A DNA stretch of 24,313 bases. Source: UBA11869 sp964544965 (GTDB lineage Bacteria; Pseudomonadota; Gammaproteobacteria; Eutrophobiales; Eutrophobiaceae). Below, one piece after another: positions 1 through 8,299 of the stretch. Below the pieces are notes generated by a model. The model saw only the letters and a program-made list of their open reading frames with translations, ran no database searches and had not been told where the DNA came from. Both the position numbers and the translations under genes were made by a program. Where the stretch lies: contig CAZJED010000021.1 of NCBI GenBank assembly GCA_964544965.1, forward strand, positions 1 to 24,313, given 5' to 3'. Position 1 is the stretch's first letter. Each line of letters begins with the position of its first letter.

Positions 1-159
1 TTTATTGATCGGATAGGATAGGAGTCTTCTTCCCCAATCCTCTAGACGATGTACCGCACCTTTATTTTCAGTAACGATATCTTGATAACGTCCTATCATT
101 GCTGGCACTTGCTCGCTCTGATCAGGATGCACCATAATTACGATTTCATAATGTCGCAT
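1..159 (-). CDS. rpsF: 30S ribosomal protein bS6 (N-terminal part, cut by window edge)
   Basis: The first 53 codons of ribosomal protein S6, which binds the central domain of 16S rRNA together with S18. The visible protein starts MRHYEIVIMVHPDQSEQVP and continues through a stretch ending RLEDWGRRLLSYPINK, both typical of bS6 (first beta strand, then the W-G-R-R-L strand). The ATG at 159 has a good Shine-Dalgarno sequence (GAGAGGA) just upstream. The gene lies downstream of rlmB on the same strand, as in E. coli, and normally leads an rpsF-(priB)-rpsR-rplI operon that would continue beyond position 1. It appears to have its own promoter and an autoregulatory leader, listed separately. Confidence 0.95.
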   Translation of the reverse strand, partial: MRHYEIVIMVHPDQSEQVPAMIGRYQDIVTENKGAVHRLEDWGRRLLSYPINK

Positions 160-163
160 TAAA

Positions 164-213
164 AATCCTCTCGGTTAATTAGCCTCCTCATATTTCAAAG
201 TGAGGCAAGGATT
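164..213 (-). promoter_or_regulatory. Probable S6:S18-binding autoregulatory leader of rpsF
   Basis: In the RNA, AATCCT (213-208) can pair perfectly with AGGATT (169-164), which lies in the Shine-Dalgarno region of rpsF. Inside this outer helix is a hairpin, GCCTC (206-202) with GAGGC (186-182); an alternative register pairs CCTCA with TGAGG. On the 3' side, an unpaired stretch between hairpin and outer helix contains CCG (174-172). An outer helix, an inner hairpin and a CCG in the 3' bulge match the known S6:S18 mRNA motif, which mimics the S6:S18 site on 16S rRNA. Binding would hold the ribosome site closed and give feedback control. The pairing is seen directly; the function is inferred. 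Confidence 0.6.
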
Positions 214-226
214 ACAAAGGAGCGAA

Positions 227-255
227 ATTGTAATTGATAGACTGCTATCCTGCAA
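227..255 (-). promoter_or_regulatory. Candidate sigma-70 promoter of rpsF
   Basis: A -35 box TTGCAG (255-250) and a -10 box TACAAT (232-227) are separated by exactly 17 bases on the minus strand. Transcription would start near 220, a few bases before the outer helix of the S6:S18-like leader, giving a leader of about 60 nt. This fits a promoter serving the ribosomal protein operon independently of rnr-rlmB. Confidence 0.55.
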
Positions 256-315
256 TGGAATCAAAGAAAGAAATGATGATAATTTTTAACTTATTGATAA
301 ATATAATAAATTATT

Positions 316-1065
316 CTATCTGTGCTTCCTCTGCCTAACCGCCTCATATAAAACTATCCCTGCTGTTACTGAGGCATTAAGGCTTTCAATTTTTTCATTG
401 ATTGGCAGTGAACCTATAAAATCACACTCTTTTAGAACTTGAAAACGAATACCCGTACTTTCACCACCGATAACGATTGCGATTGGTATTTTCAAATCAA
501 GATTATAAATTGATTCTTTAGCGTCACTAGCTGTTCCAATAATCCAAATGCCCGCCTCCTTCATCTTTTTTATTGTACGAACTAAATTAACCACAGTAAC
601 AATTGAAATACTTTCAGCCGCTCCGCATGCGACTTTTTTAACAGTCTCATTAACCTGAACAGCGCGGTCTTTGGGAATAATAATCGCTGATACTCCTGCT
701 GCAACAGATGTGCGAATACATGCGCCTAAATTATGCGGGTCTTGTATTGAATCAAGAATTAGATATATAGGCTTGCTGCCTTTATGATTATTCAGGATAT
801 TTTCTAAATTATCAGAGTTTTTCTCATTTAGTCCTTTTACTTCAATAATAATACCTTGATGATTGTTGTTGCCTATTATTTTATCTAGGCGGTCTTTTTT
901 TGTTTTCTGCACTGAAAGATCATTATTTTTTGCAATTTCATGAATCAGAATTTTAAACCGTGAATTAATTGATTCTTGCATCCAAATATTTATTACTCTA
1001 TCAGGTGAGATTTTAATAAATTCAGTTACAGAATGTATTCCATATATTTTTTCATTCTTTTTCAT
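316..1065 (-). CDS. rlmB: 23S rRNA (guanosine-2'-O-)-methyltransferase RlmB
   Basis: A SpoU/TrmH-family SPOUT methyltransferase that methylates the 2'-OH of G2251 (E. coli numbering) in the 23S rRNA peptidyl-transferase region, using S-adenosylmethionine. All three SpoU motifs are visible: motif 1 LDSIQDPHNLGACIRTS, motif 2 IVIGGESTGI, and motif 3 LPINEKIESLNASVTAG near the C-terminus. An N-terminal substrate-binding domain (about residues 5-80, starting KIYGIHSVTEF) precedes the catalytic domain. At 249 residues it has the usual family length. The ATG start lies only 2 bp after the rnr stop codon, so the two are almost certainly co-transcribed and translationally coupled, as in E. coli. Confidence 0.95.
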   Translation of the reverse strand: MKKNEKIYGIHSVTEFIKISPDRVINIWMQESINSRFKILIHEIAKNNDLSVQKTKKDRLDKIIGNNNHQGIIIEVKGLNEKNSDNLENILNNHKGSKPIYLILDSIQDPHNLGACIRTSVAAGVSAIIIPKDRAVQVNETVKKVACGAAESISIVTVVNLVRTIKKMKEAGIWIIGTASDAKESIYNLDLKIPIAIVIGGESTGIRFQVLKECDFIGSLPINEKIESLNASVTAGIVLYEAVRQRKHR

Positions 1066-1067
1066 AA

Positions 1068-3221
1068 TTAATTATCTAATTCAAAATCTATTTTACGTTC
1101 ATCAATATCAACGCGTATTAATTTAACAACTAGTTTTTCACCAAGAGTGAATATTTTACCGCCACGTTCTCCGGTAAGAGTATGAGCTATTGGATCATAA
1201 TGGTAATAATCAGCAGGTAATGTGCTGATATGTATCAAGCCTTCTACATACAAATCATCAAGCAAAACAAATAAACCGAAAGAGGCGACCGTACTAACTA
1301 TGCCTTGGAATGTCTTGCCTTCTTTATCTTTCATAAAAATACACTTAAGTCGCTGAATAGCATCGCGTGATGCATCTTCGGCCCTACGCTCTGTGCTTGA
1401 ACAATGCGCACTCAATTCCAACATAGTTTGTTTTTTATAATTGGATAGTAAGGAGCTTTTTCCATCAATAAAATGTGAAATCATTCGATGGACAATCAAA
1501 TCTGGATAGCGCCTTATAGGAGATGTGAAATGTGTATAGACTGGGAAGCCTAAACCAAAATGACCTTTATTTGATGCGCTATATTCAGCAAGAGGCATGC
1601 TGCGTAATAAAATAGTTTCAAGCATCTGTCCATCTTCTCGTTTCCTTATCTTTTCGACTAAGGATGAGTATTGCTTTGTGGTTGGTTTACCTCGACTTTC
1701 CAATGACAAACCTAGTTTTGACAATAATAAATTTAAGTCTTTAAGCTTTTCGTCCTTTGGAGTATCGTGAATACGATATATCCCATTTTTACTATGCTTC
1801 TCAATAAATTCTCCAGCAGCTATATTTGCAATTAACATCATCTCCTCGATTAATCGATGTGCATTATTTCTTTGAATCAATTCTATTGAATCTACCTTGC
1901 CCTCATTATTAAAGATAAAACGAGATTCAATTGAAGAAAAATCAATTAACCCCTCTTTTTTACGATTGGTATGTAGCAAACCATATAATTTATATAAATT
2001 ATCAAGATGGGTTAATAAGTCTGGGTATTTTTCTCTTTGTTTTTCGTTCTTATCAACTACGATTTCAGACATTTCAGTATAGGTTAGTCTCGCGTGTGAA
2101 CAAATTATTACTTTTTTAAAAGTTGAATCTTTGACTTTTCCGTGGGCATCAATATTTAATTCGCAAACCAGGCTTAATCGTTCAACATTAGGTTTTAAAG
2201 AGCATAATCCATTTGACAAAATTTCAGGAAGCATTGGAATAACACGATTAGGGAAATAAGCAGAAGTCCCTCGTAAATACGCCTCCTTATCAAGTGGACT
2301 CTGCTGTTTTACGTAATATGAAACATCAGCAATAGCAACAATCAATTTCCAACCATTATCATATCTTTCACAGAATACAGCGTCATCAAAATCGCGCGCA
2401 TCATCGCCATCAATCGTAACGAATGGTATATCTCTATAATCATCTCTGTCAGAAAACTTATTAGTATCTACATTCTCTGTTAAGCCATCAATTTCCTTAT
2501 TTATTTCATCTGACCATTTAAAAGGCAGTTCGTGACTACGAATTGCAATATCGACTGCCATATCTGCATCGCTACTATCACAAATAATGTTTGATATTTT
2601 ACCTATAGGTTGACGATGCTTTTCAGGTTGATGCAATATTTCAACAGCAACATATTGGCCTTGTTTCACCTTATTTTTCGCCAATGATGGTATTAAAATA
2701 TCCTGGCTTATTCTTTTGTTATCCGGGACAACATACGAAATTCCACTTTCCCTGAAAAATTTTCCAACAATATGGTGATTAGCTCTTTGCAAAACTTCAA
2801 CTAATACTCCTTCGCGTCTTCCTTTTTTATCAGTGCTTATAAGGCGAACAACAACATTATCTCCATGCAACACGGTTCGCATTTGTTTTGTTGATAAAAA
2901 TAAATCTTTTCCTCCTTCCTCGGGGACAACAAATCCATAACCATCTGGATGTCCAATTACATGACCCTTATATAAATCCATTTTTTTAAGTAATCCATAA
3001 CTTCCTCGGCGATTACGTACAAGCTCGCCATCTTGTGTCATTAATTTTAATCTTTTACCTAAAGCCCTGCGAATTTCAACATCGCTAATATTAAAAGCTA
3101 TAGCAAGTTCTTTACGAGTTTGAGGTCTGCCAACATTGTCTAAAAATTTAATAATTTTTTTACGATTCGGCAACAAAAATTCCGAGGTTATTTTTTTAGA
3201 TTTTTTTCTTCTACTGGACAC
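1068..3221 (-). CDS. rnr: Ribonuclease R
   Basis: A 3'-to-5' exoribonuclease of the RNB family that degrades structured RNA, including rRNA and mRNA fragments. Order of domains: a basic N-terminus and winged-helix segment (residues 1-80), cold-shock OB folds (about 83-215), the RNB catalytic domain with metal-binding motif DGDDARDFDD (271-280) and later the motif FTSPIRRYPD, then a C-terminal S1 domain (about 640-717). The start is GTG at 3221, 8 bp after the upstream stop codon, without a strong Shine-Dalgarno. The protein ends immediately after the S1 domain and lacks the long lysine-rich tail of E. coli RNase R (813 residues). The winged-helix start favours RNase R over RNase II. Confidence 0.95.
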   Translation of the reverse strand: MSSRRKKSKKITSEFLLPNRKKIIKFLDNVGRPQTRKELAIAFNISDVEIRRALGKRLKLMTQDGELVRNRRGSYGLLKKMDLYKGHVIGHPDGYGFVVPEEGGKDLFLSTKQMRTVLHGDNVVVRLISTDKKGRREGVLVEVLQRANHHIVGKFFRESGISYVVPDNKRISQDILIPSLAKNKVKQGQYVAVEILHQPEKHRQPIGKISNIICDSSDADMAVDIAIRSHELPFKWSDEINKEIDGLTENVDTNKFSDRDDYRDIPFVTIDGDDARDFDDAVFCERYDNGWKLIVAIADVSYYVKQQSPLDKEAYLRGTSAYFPNRVIPMLPEILSNGLCSLKPNVERLSLVCELNIDAHGKVKDSTFKKVIICSHARLTYTEMSEIVVDKNEKQREKYPDLLTHLDNLYKLYGLLHTNRKKEGLIDFSSIESRFIFNNEGKVDSIELIQRNNAHRLIEEMMLIANIAAGEFIEKHSKNGIYRIHDTPKDEKLKDLNLLLSKLGLSLESRGKPTTKQYSSLVEKIRKREDGQMLETILLRSMPLAEYSASNKGHFGLGFPVYTHFTSPIRRYPDLIVHRMISHFIDGKSSLLSNYKKQTMLELSAHCSSTERRAEDASRDAIQRLKCIFMKDKEGKTFQGIVSTVASFGLFVLLDDLYVEGLIHISTLPADYYHYDPIAHTLTGERGGKIFTLGEKLVVKLIRVDIDERKIDFELDN

Positions 3222-3229
3222 TATAGATA

Positions 3230-3472
3230 CTAGAGAGATTTAAGTTTTAATTTCTGTTCACGTTTTAGTTTTTTAATTTCTATTTCGCGTTTAGAGGCTA
3301 TACTACGACTCTTGCACTTTTCTGTATAAAAAATTACAAATGGGCCGCGCCCCCTTGTGTATTTAGCGCCTTCTCCGTTCTGATGTGAAGTAATACGACT
3401 TTTAAGATCATTAGTGATGCCCGTGTAAAAAGTCCCATCGGAACATTTTAAAACATAGACAATCCAGGTCAT
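3230..3472 (-). CDS. GIY-YIG nuclease-domain protein (UPF0213/YhbQ-like)
   Basis: A single-domain, 80-residue GIY-YIG protein. The strand motif appears as VYVLKCSDGTFYTGITNDL (the GIY equivalent is VYV, the YIG equivalent YTG), followed by the usual R at residue 26, then an H in the region SRITSHQNGEGAKYTRGRG and an E in the stretch SKREIEIKKLKREQK. Proteins of this stand-alone type are common in proteobacteria and may act on DNA or RNA ends; the physiological role is not settled. It lies between purA and rnr, with 0 bp to the purA stop and 8 bp to rnr. In E. coli this slot holds the NO-sensing repressor gene nsrR, which is absent here. Confidence 0.85.
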   Translation of the reverse strand: MTWIVYVLKCSDGTFYTGITNDLKSRITSHQNGEGAKYTRGRGPFVIFYTEKCKSRSIASKREIEIKKLKREQKLKLKSL

Positions 3473-4765
3473 TTACGCTAAAGGATTTTTTAAAACAATT
3501 GTTTCATTCCGCTCAGGGCCTGTTGAAATAATATCAATTGGTACAGATACAAGGTCTGAGATACGATCAAGATAAGCGCGGGCTTTCTTTGGTAATTCGT
3601 CATATTTTTTAATGCCTGCTGTGGATGATTGCCAGCCTGGATGTTCTTCATAAATAGGTTTGCATTCAGCCAAATTTTGAGCATCAATTGGGGGAGTGGT
3701 TATTGACTTCCCGTTAAGTTTGTAGCCTACGCAAATATTAATTTTTTCCAATTCATCAAGAACATCTAACTTAGTTATACACAAACCAGTCAAACTATTA
3801 ATTTGCGCAGAACGAATTAGAGCAACCGAATCAAACCAACCGCATCGTCTCGCCCGACCAGTTGTCGCACCAAATTCGCAACCAATTTTTGCGAGATGCT
3901 TACCCGTATCATCAATTAATTCCGTTGGAAATGGGCCCGCGCCAACACGGGTCGTGTATGCCTTTGTAATTCCTAAAACATAATCGAATAAAGATGGGCC
4001 AAAACCTGTTCCCGTTGCCGCACCACCCGCGGTCGTTGAGGATGATGTTACAAATGGATATGTGCCGTGGTCAATATCAAGCCATGTGCCTTGCGCTCCT
4101 TCAAATAGAATATTTTTTTCTTGAGCATTCAACTCGATTAAATGCTTGCTAACATCAGTGATCATCGGTATTAAAATTTCTGATAATTCTGTTACCTCAT
4201 CCAATATTTTCTGATAATCGAGTTCCTTTGAGTGGTAATAATTCTTTAGCAAAAAATTATAATAACTAAGTATTTCCTTAAGTTTGTATGCAAAACGTTT
4301 TTTATCAGTTAAATCGTCGACACGTATCGCTCTCCTTGAAATCTTATCTTCATAAGCAGGACCAATACCCCTGCCTGTTGTTCCAATTGCATCTTTTCCT
4401 TTATGCTTCTCGCGGGCTTGGTCAAGAGCGATATGGTAGGGCAATACAAGAGTGCATGCGGGGCTTACTTTAACGCGTGAACGTGCAGAGATGCCGCTCT
4501 TTTCTAAAATTTTAATCTCTTCTACAAGTGCATGAGGACTCAAAACCACACCATTCCCAATCAGGCATTCGACGTCGTCACGCAAAATACCCGAAGGTAT
4601 TAAATGCAGTACTGTTTTATTTTTATTGATAACAACAGTATGTCCGGCATTATGCCCTCCCTGATAACGTACAACCGCTGCAACTGACTCTGTTAATAGA
4701 TCAACAATCTTGCCTTTACCCTCATCGCCCCACTGGGTACCTAGTACAATAATATTTTTTCCCAT
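3473..4765 (-). CDS. purA: Adenylosuccinate synthetase
   Basis: Catalyses the GTP-dependent joining of IMP and aspartate to adenylosuccinate, the first committed step to AMP. The N-terminal P-loop variant GTQWGDEGKGKIVDLL is at residues 9-24, including the catalytic Asp; the second catalytic residue is the His in NAGHTVV (about 41). Further family signatures are GTTGRGIGPAYEDK and FEGAQGTWLDIDHGTYPFVTS, and the substrate loop TTGRARRCGW. Length 430 residues is normal. The ATG start lies 17 bp after the hisZ stop. It belongs to the hfl-hisZ-purA operon; the hisZ-purA pairing is frequent in gamma- and betaproteobacteria. Confidence 0.97.
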   Translation of the reverse strand: MGKNIIVLGTQWGDEGKGKIVDLLTESVAAVVRYQGGHNAGHTVVINKNKTVLHLIPSGILRDDVECLIGNGVVLSPHALVEEIKILEKSGISARSRVKVSPACTLVLPYHIALDQAREKHKGKDAIGTTGRGIGPAYEDKISRRAIRVDDLTDKKRFAYKLKEILSYYNFLLKNYYHSKELDYQKILDEVTELSEILIPMITDVSKHLIELNAQEKNILFEGAQGTWLDIDHGTYPFVTSSSTTAGGAATGTGFGPSLFDYVLGITKAYTTRVGAGPFPTELIDDTGKHLAKIGCEFGATTGRARRCGWFDSVALIRSAQINSLTGLCITKLDVLDELEKINICVGYKLNGKSITTPPIDAQNLAECKPIYEEHPGWQSSTAGIKKYDELPKKARAYLDRISDLVSVPIDIISTGPERNETIVLKNPLA

Positions 4766-4782
4766 AATAATTGCTTGCTACG

Positions 4783-5967
4783 CTATTTTTTATTGCCTTT
4801 AACGACCCAGTCATTATTCTCGAAAACAAGTGACTGATTACAGTCCATTTCAATCGCGGTATGTTTTTGCCCTTCTAGTTCCTGAATTACAATTTTTCCC
4901 TGTTCTCTTAACTCCTGAATCTTTTTTATTAATACACTATCATTATTTATTGGCGCGAATATTTTATCTGATCTATTTTCCTTAATATCTTGAAGATCTA
5001 ATAACTGCTTAACATCGGTACTAAATCCAGTTGCGGGTCTTGCTCTTCCAAAAGCACTACCAATATCATCATAACGACCGCCAAAAGCTACCCCTTTACC
5101 TTCATCTGGAACAAAGGCTGTATATATCATCCCAGTATGATAGTTATATCCACGTAATTCTGATAAATCAATGTTAATTGATAAATCTGATTTATCTGAT
5201 ATAGAATCAGTAAGCGCTTTTATTTCATCTAAATATTTTTTTACATCTGGAAAGAATTTTTTGAATGTACGCAAGGCATCATCTAAGACACTTGGGTCGC
5301 CATGTAAATCGATTAAATCTAACATGGCTTTACTACTATCATCATTAACTTTTTGTTCCTTATAAAATATTTTTAATTCATCTTTAGCTTTTCGTTTTAA
5401 TATTTCAAATACCTCCAATTCTTGTTCAGTATTTAATTTAGATTTTGCAACTAAAGACCTAAAAATCCCTATATGACCAATATCCATACAAATGTTATTA
5501 ATTTTGACAGAACTCAATGTGGCAAGCATTAATTTAACTATTTCTATATCGCTAGATACTCCGGCATGGCCAAAAAGTTCCGCACCCAATTGTAACGGCG
5601 ATCGTGAATTACCGGAATTATCAGAACGGCTATGCAATACTGAGCCTAAGTAGCATAGTCTTGTTGGTGCATTACGTTTTAATAAGTGTGCATCAATACG
5701 TGCAACTTGCGGAGTTATATCTGCGCGAATTCCCATTAGTCGACCACTCAATTGGTCTGTTATCTTGTACGTTTGTAGATCAAGATCCTCGCCCGTTGCT
5801 GTGAGCAACGACTCTAAGTACTCTATCATTGGTGGAATTACAAATTCATATCCCCAACTAGAAAACAAATCAATAAGTCTTCGGCAAATTTGTTCAAGCA
5901 ACATTGCTTTTGGTGGTAATATCTCATCAACACCTTCTGGTAACAACCAACGGTTAGTCATAGTCAT
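4783..5967 (-). CDS. hisZ: ATP phosphoribosyltransferase regulatory subunit HisZ
   Basis: A catalytically inactive paralogue of histidyl-tRNA synthetase that forms a complex with short-form HisG and makes it active and histidine-sensitive at the first step of histidine synthesis. The class II synthetase-like core is visible: the N-terminal RWLLPEGVDEILP, then RADITPQVARIDAHLL (motif 2 region), the segment ELRGYNYHTGMIYTAF, and the motif-3-like VAFGGRYDDIGSAFGRARPATGFS. There is no C-terminal anticodon-binding domain, which separates it from HisS. The start is uncertain: ATG 5967 and ATG 5961 are both possible, and a TTG at 5979 overlaps the preceding stop codon. None has a good Shine-Dalgarno. 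Its presence implies a short HisG elsewhere. Confidence 0.92.
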   Translation of the reverse strand: MTMTNRWLLPEGVDEILPPKAMLLEQICRRLIDLFSSWGYEFVIPPMIEYLESLLTATGEDLDLQTYKITDQLSGRLMGIRADITPQVARIDAHLLKRNAPTRLCYLGSVLHSRSDNSGNSRSPLQLGAELFGHAGVSSDIEIVKLMLATLSSVKINNICMDIGHIGIFRSLVAKSKLNTEQELEVFEILKRKAKDELKIFYKEQKVNDDSSKAMLDLIDLHGDPSVLDDALRTFKKFFPDVKKYLDEIKALTDSISDKSDLSINIDLSELRGYNYHTGMIYTAFVPDEGKGVAFGGRYDDIGSAFGRARPATGFSTDVKQLLDLQDIKENRSDKIFAPINNDSVLIKKIQELREQGKIVIQELEGQKHTAIEMDCNQSLVFENNDWVVKGNKK

Positions 5968-5975
5968 AAATTTAT

Positions 5976-6173
5976 TCAACGTACAATATACAGAATTAGT
6001 AAACCAAATAGCATGCTTGTTATACCTAAAAATCTTAATTTCTGATTATCAAATTGAGCGAATATCAGAAAAACTTTTCGTACGCCTTCTGGATTTACAA
6101 ATGGCAATAATCCCTCGAATATGAATACTAGTGCAACTGCAGCTAAAAGATCAGAAAAATTAATGTTAAACAA
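5976..6173 (-). CDS. DUF2065 (YjeT-like) small inner-membrane protein
   Basis: A 65-residue protein with two hydrophobic segments (about residues 9-25 and 47-64) joined by a short polar linker with NPEGVRK, characteristic of the DUF2065/YjeT family. Its function is unknown. Its fixed position just after hflC, here as in E. coli (yjeT), suggests a link to the HflKC complex, but that is inference. The start is TTG at 6173, with GGTGG six bases upstream; no in-frame ATG near the N-terminus would preserve the first membrane segment. Its stop overlaps a possible TTG start of hisZ. Confidence 0.85.
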   Translation of the reverse strand: MFNINFSDLLAAVALVFIFEGLLPFVNPEGVRKVFLIFAQFDNQKLRFLGITSMLFGLLILYIVR

Positions 6174-6239
6174 TCAAATCCACCGTTACTGCCTTTCTAA
6201 AATCATGATATAGAACATTTCTTATAGAAATTGTTCTAA

Positions 6240-7100
6240 TTATTTCGATTTATTGAAGTACTTAAAAAAATCAGACTCTGGCTCAACTAACAATACATCG
6301 TTACCTTTGTTAAAACTATTCTGATAGGCATTTAAACTACGATAAAATGAATAAAATTCTTCATCCTTAGTAAAAGCAGAAGCATATACCTCTGTTGCAT
6401 GAGCATCGCCTTCCCCGCGAATAGTTTCAGCATCTCGATAGGCATTTGCTAAAATTACCTCGCGTTCTCTATCAGCGTTAGCTCTAATTCTTTCAGCAGC
6501 TTCTGAACCACGAGCCCGGAATCCTTTTGCAACGCGATCTCTTTCAGCTCGCATTCTCTGGTAAACAGAATTACTAACCTCCGCTGGTAAATCAATTCTT
6601 TTAGTTCTTACATCAATTACAGATATACCTAATTCATCGGATAAATTCGATGTTGTTGAAGTAACAACATTAAGTATTTGCGTGCGTTCTCCGGCAACTA
6701 CCTCCTGAACTGTTCTTTCACCAAATTCATCTCGTAATGCTCGATTAATACGTTGCTCTAACAGAGTATTAGCACTAACCACATTACCTCTAGTTGATGT
6801 ATAAAACTTTTCTACATCAGTAATACGCCATTTTACATAATAGTCTACTATTACATCTTTCTTTTCTTTGGTAAGAAATCGTTGTGGTTCTTGATCGAGA
6901 TTTAGTAAACGCTTCTCAATTTTCTGAGCGTAATTAACCAAAGGTATCATAAAATGAATACCGGGCTGATTATCAGGACGCTGTATTTCGCGAAATTTAA
7001 AAACAATCGCCTGTTGCCATTGATTAACAGTAAATATCGAGAAATAGGCAATTATCAGAATTATTAAAAGTGGAAATAAAAATTTGGTATTAAATGGCAT
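6240..7100 (-). CDS. hflC: HflC, subunit of the HflKC modulator of FtsH
   Basis: An SPFH/stomatin-family membrane protein that assembles with HflK into a large cage around the FtsH protease and regulates its access to membrane substrates. One N-terminal membrane anchor (residues 8-25, LFPLLIILIIAYFSIFTV) is followed by the periplasmic SPFH domain (about 25-200; VNQWQQAIVFKFREI, PGIHFMIP) and a long helical region rich in Ala, Arg and Glu (AEAA.. RANADRER..). The family signature DVRTKRIDLP is present. Length 286 is slightly below E. coli (334). Its ATG overlaps the hflK stop by one base (TAATG), so the subunits are translationally coupled. Confidence 0.95.
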   Translation of the reverse strand: MPFNTKFLFPLLIILIIAYFSIFTVNQWQQAIVFKFREIQRPDNQPGIHFMIPLVNYAQKIEKRLLNLDQEPQRFLTKEKKDVIVDYYVKWRITDVEKFYTSTRGNVVSANTLLEQRINRALRDEFGERTVQEVVAGERTQILNVVTSTTSNLSDELGISVIDVRTKRIDLPAEVSNSVYQRMRAERDRVAKGFRARGSEAAERIRANADREREVILANAYRDAETIRGEGDAHATEVYASAFTKDEEFYSFYRSLNAYQNSFNKGNDVLLVEPESDFFKYFNKSK

Positions 7101-8230
7101 TATCTTGTCCCTCTCAATCGGCCTTTTAAGTTATTTTTTATGTTCTCTGAGGTTGTAGACCCCGACCGCTTTTCTGTATTGTTAAATGTTGAATTTAAAT
7201 TCTTATTTGCCTCTTTATCAATAAGACGATCAATTGGTAAATACATCAGGCTATTTCCATTTTCATTATCAATTAACACCTTATTAGTATTAGAAAATAC
7301 TGCTTCAATCGCATCTATATATAAACGTTCTCGTGTTACTTTAGGTGCACGTTTATATTCTATTAGTAATTGCTCGAAACGACTGGCTTCACCCTCGGCT
7401 CTTGCAATAACACGCGCTTTATAACCATTTGATTCTTCTCTTAGTCTAGCTGCTGCGCCACGGGCCTTTGGAATGACGTCATTTCGATAGGCTTCAGCTT
7501 CATTAACCAGGCGCTGTTCATCCTCACGAGCTTTAATTGCATCGTCAAATGCTGCTTTTACTTCTTCCGGTGGTTTAGCAGGTTGCATTTCAACACTCGA
7601 GATATAAATACCCGACTCATAATCATCCAAAACGTCTTGAATGAGAATTTGTATCTTTTGCGCTATTTCACTTCTGCCTTCTGTTAAAACGAAATCTAAT
7701 TCACTTTTCCCAATAACTTCACGTACTGCGCTCTCAGTAACCTGTCGCAATGTCGGGAATGGCTCATAGACATTAAATAGAAAATCAGTTGCACTTCCAA
7801 TTCGCCACTGAACAGCAACTTCTACATCAACAATATTTTCATCCTGAGTTAACATCGATGCTTTGTGAGTTATCGATCTCACTTGACCTACATTGACTTT
7901 TCTAACTTTTTCAATGGGTCTCGGCAAACGTATATTTAATCCCGGTTCTAATGTACTTACATGCTTGCCAAAACGTAAAACAACACCCCTTTGTTGTTGA
8001 TCGATTAAATAAGTCATATCAAAAATCAACCACAATATTAATAAAATAATGATTATTAAAAACGAAAACGTAGAATTATTGCCTTTTTTTGATGGTTTAT
8101 TACCAAAAATTCCGCCGATACCCTTTTGCATCTTTTGAACAATCTCATCAAGGTCAGGTGGCCCTTGGTTCCCATTTTTTCCCCAAGGATCTTTATTTTT
8201 ATCACCGTCAGGTGGTTCATTCCAAGCCAT
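7100..8230 (-). CDS. hflK: HflK, subunit of the HflKC modulator of FtsH
   Basis: The partner of HflC. The cytoplasmic N-terminus is rich in Gly, Pro, Asp and Asn (MAWNEPPDGDKNKDPWG is a hallmark of HflK), followed by a membrane anchor at about residues 55-77 and the SPFH domain (QQRGVVLRFGKH, EPGLNIRLP, VQWRIG). The helical region then shows the family segment QPAKPPEEVKAAFDDAIKAR. The C-terminal tail after about residue 335 is low-complexity and rich in Asn, Thr and Ser, as in other HflK proteins. The ATG at 8230 has GGGAG about 10 bases upstream. The gene is 69 bp downstream of hflX in the hfq-hflXKC order conserved across gammaproteobacteria. Confidence 0.95.
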   Translation of the reverse strand: MAWNEPPDGDKNKDPWGKNGNQGPPDLDEIVQKMQKGIGGIFGNKPSKKGNNSTFSFLIIIILLILWLIFDMTYLIDQQQRGVVLRFGKHVSTLEPGLNIRLPRPIEKVRKVNVGQVRSITHKASMLTQDENIVDVEVAVQWRIGSATDFLFNVYEPFPTLRQVTESAVREVIGKSELDFVLTEGRSEIAQKIQILIQDVLDDYESGIYISSVEMQPAKPPEEVKAAFDDAIKAREDEQRLVNEAEAYRNDVIPKARGAAARLREESNGYKARVIARAEGEASRFEQLLIEYKRAPKVTRERLYIDAIEAVFSNTNKVLIDNENGNSLMYLPIDRLIDKEANKNLNSTFNNTEKRSGSTTSENIKNNLKGRLRGTR

Positions 8231-8299
8231 TAAATAATATCTCCCAAATTAAGTCATACTCATAAACAATACTGTACATTCCAAAATAAAATAATTCTA

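Noticed and set aside
182..206. GC-containing hairpin (GCCTC/GAGGC) after rlmB that might be a terminator
   Set aside because: It lacks a following T tract on either strand and lies downstream of the rpsF promoter; it fits better as the inner hairpin of the rpsF leader.
4783..5967. Possible histidyl-tRNA synthetase (hisS)
   Set aside because: Lacks the C-terminal anticodon-binding domain and sits next to purA in the usual hisZ position, so HisZ is the better call.
5765..6124. 119-codon plus-strand open frame opposite hisZ and the DUF2065 gene
   Set aside because: It covers two conserved genes on the other strand and its translation shows no domain.
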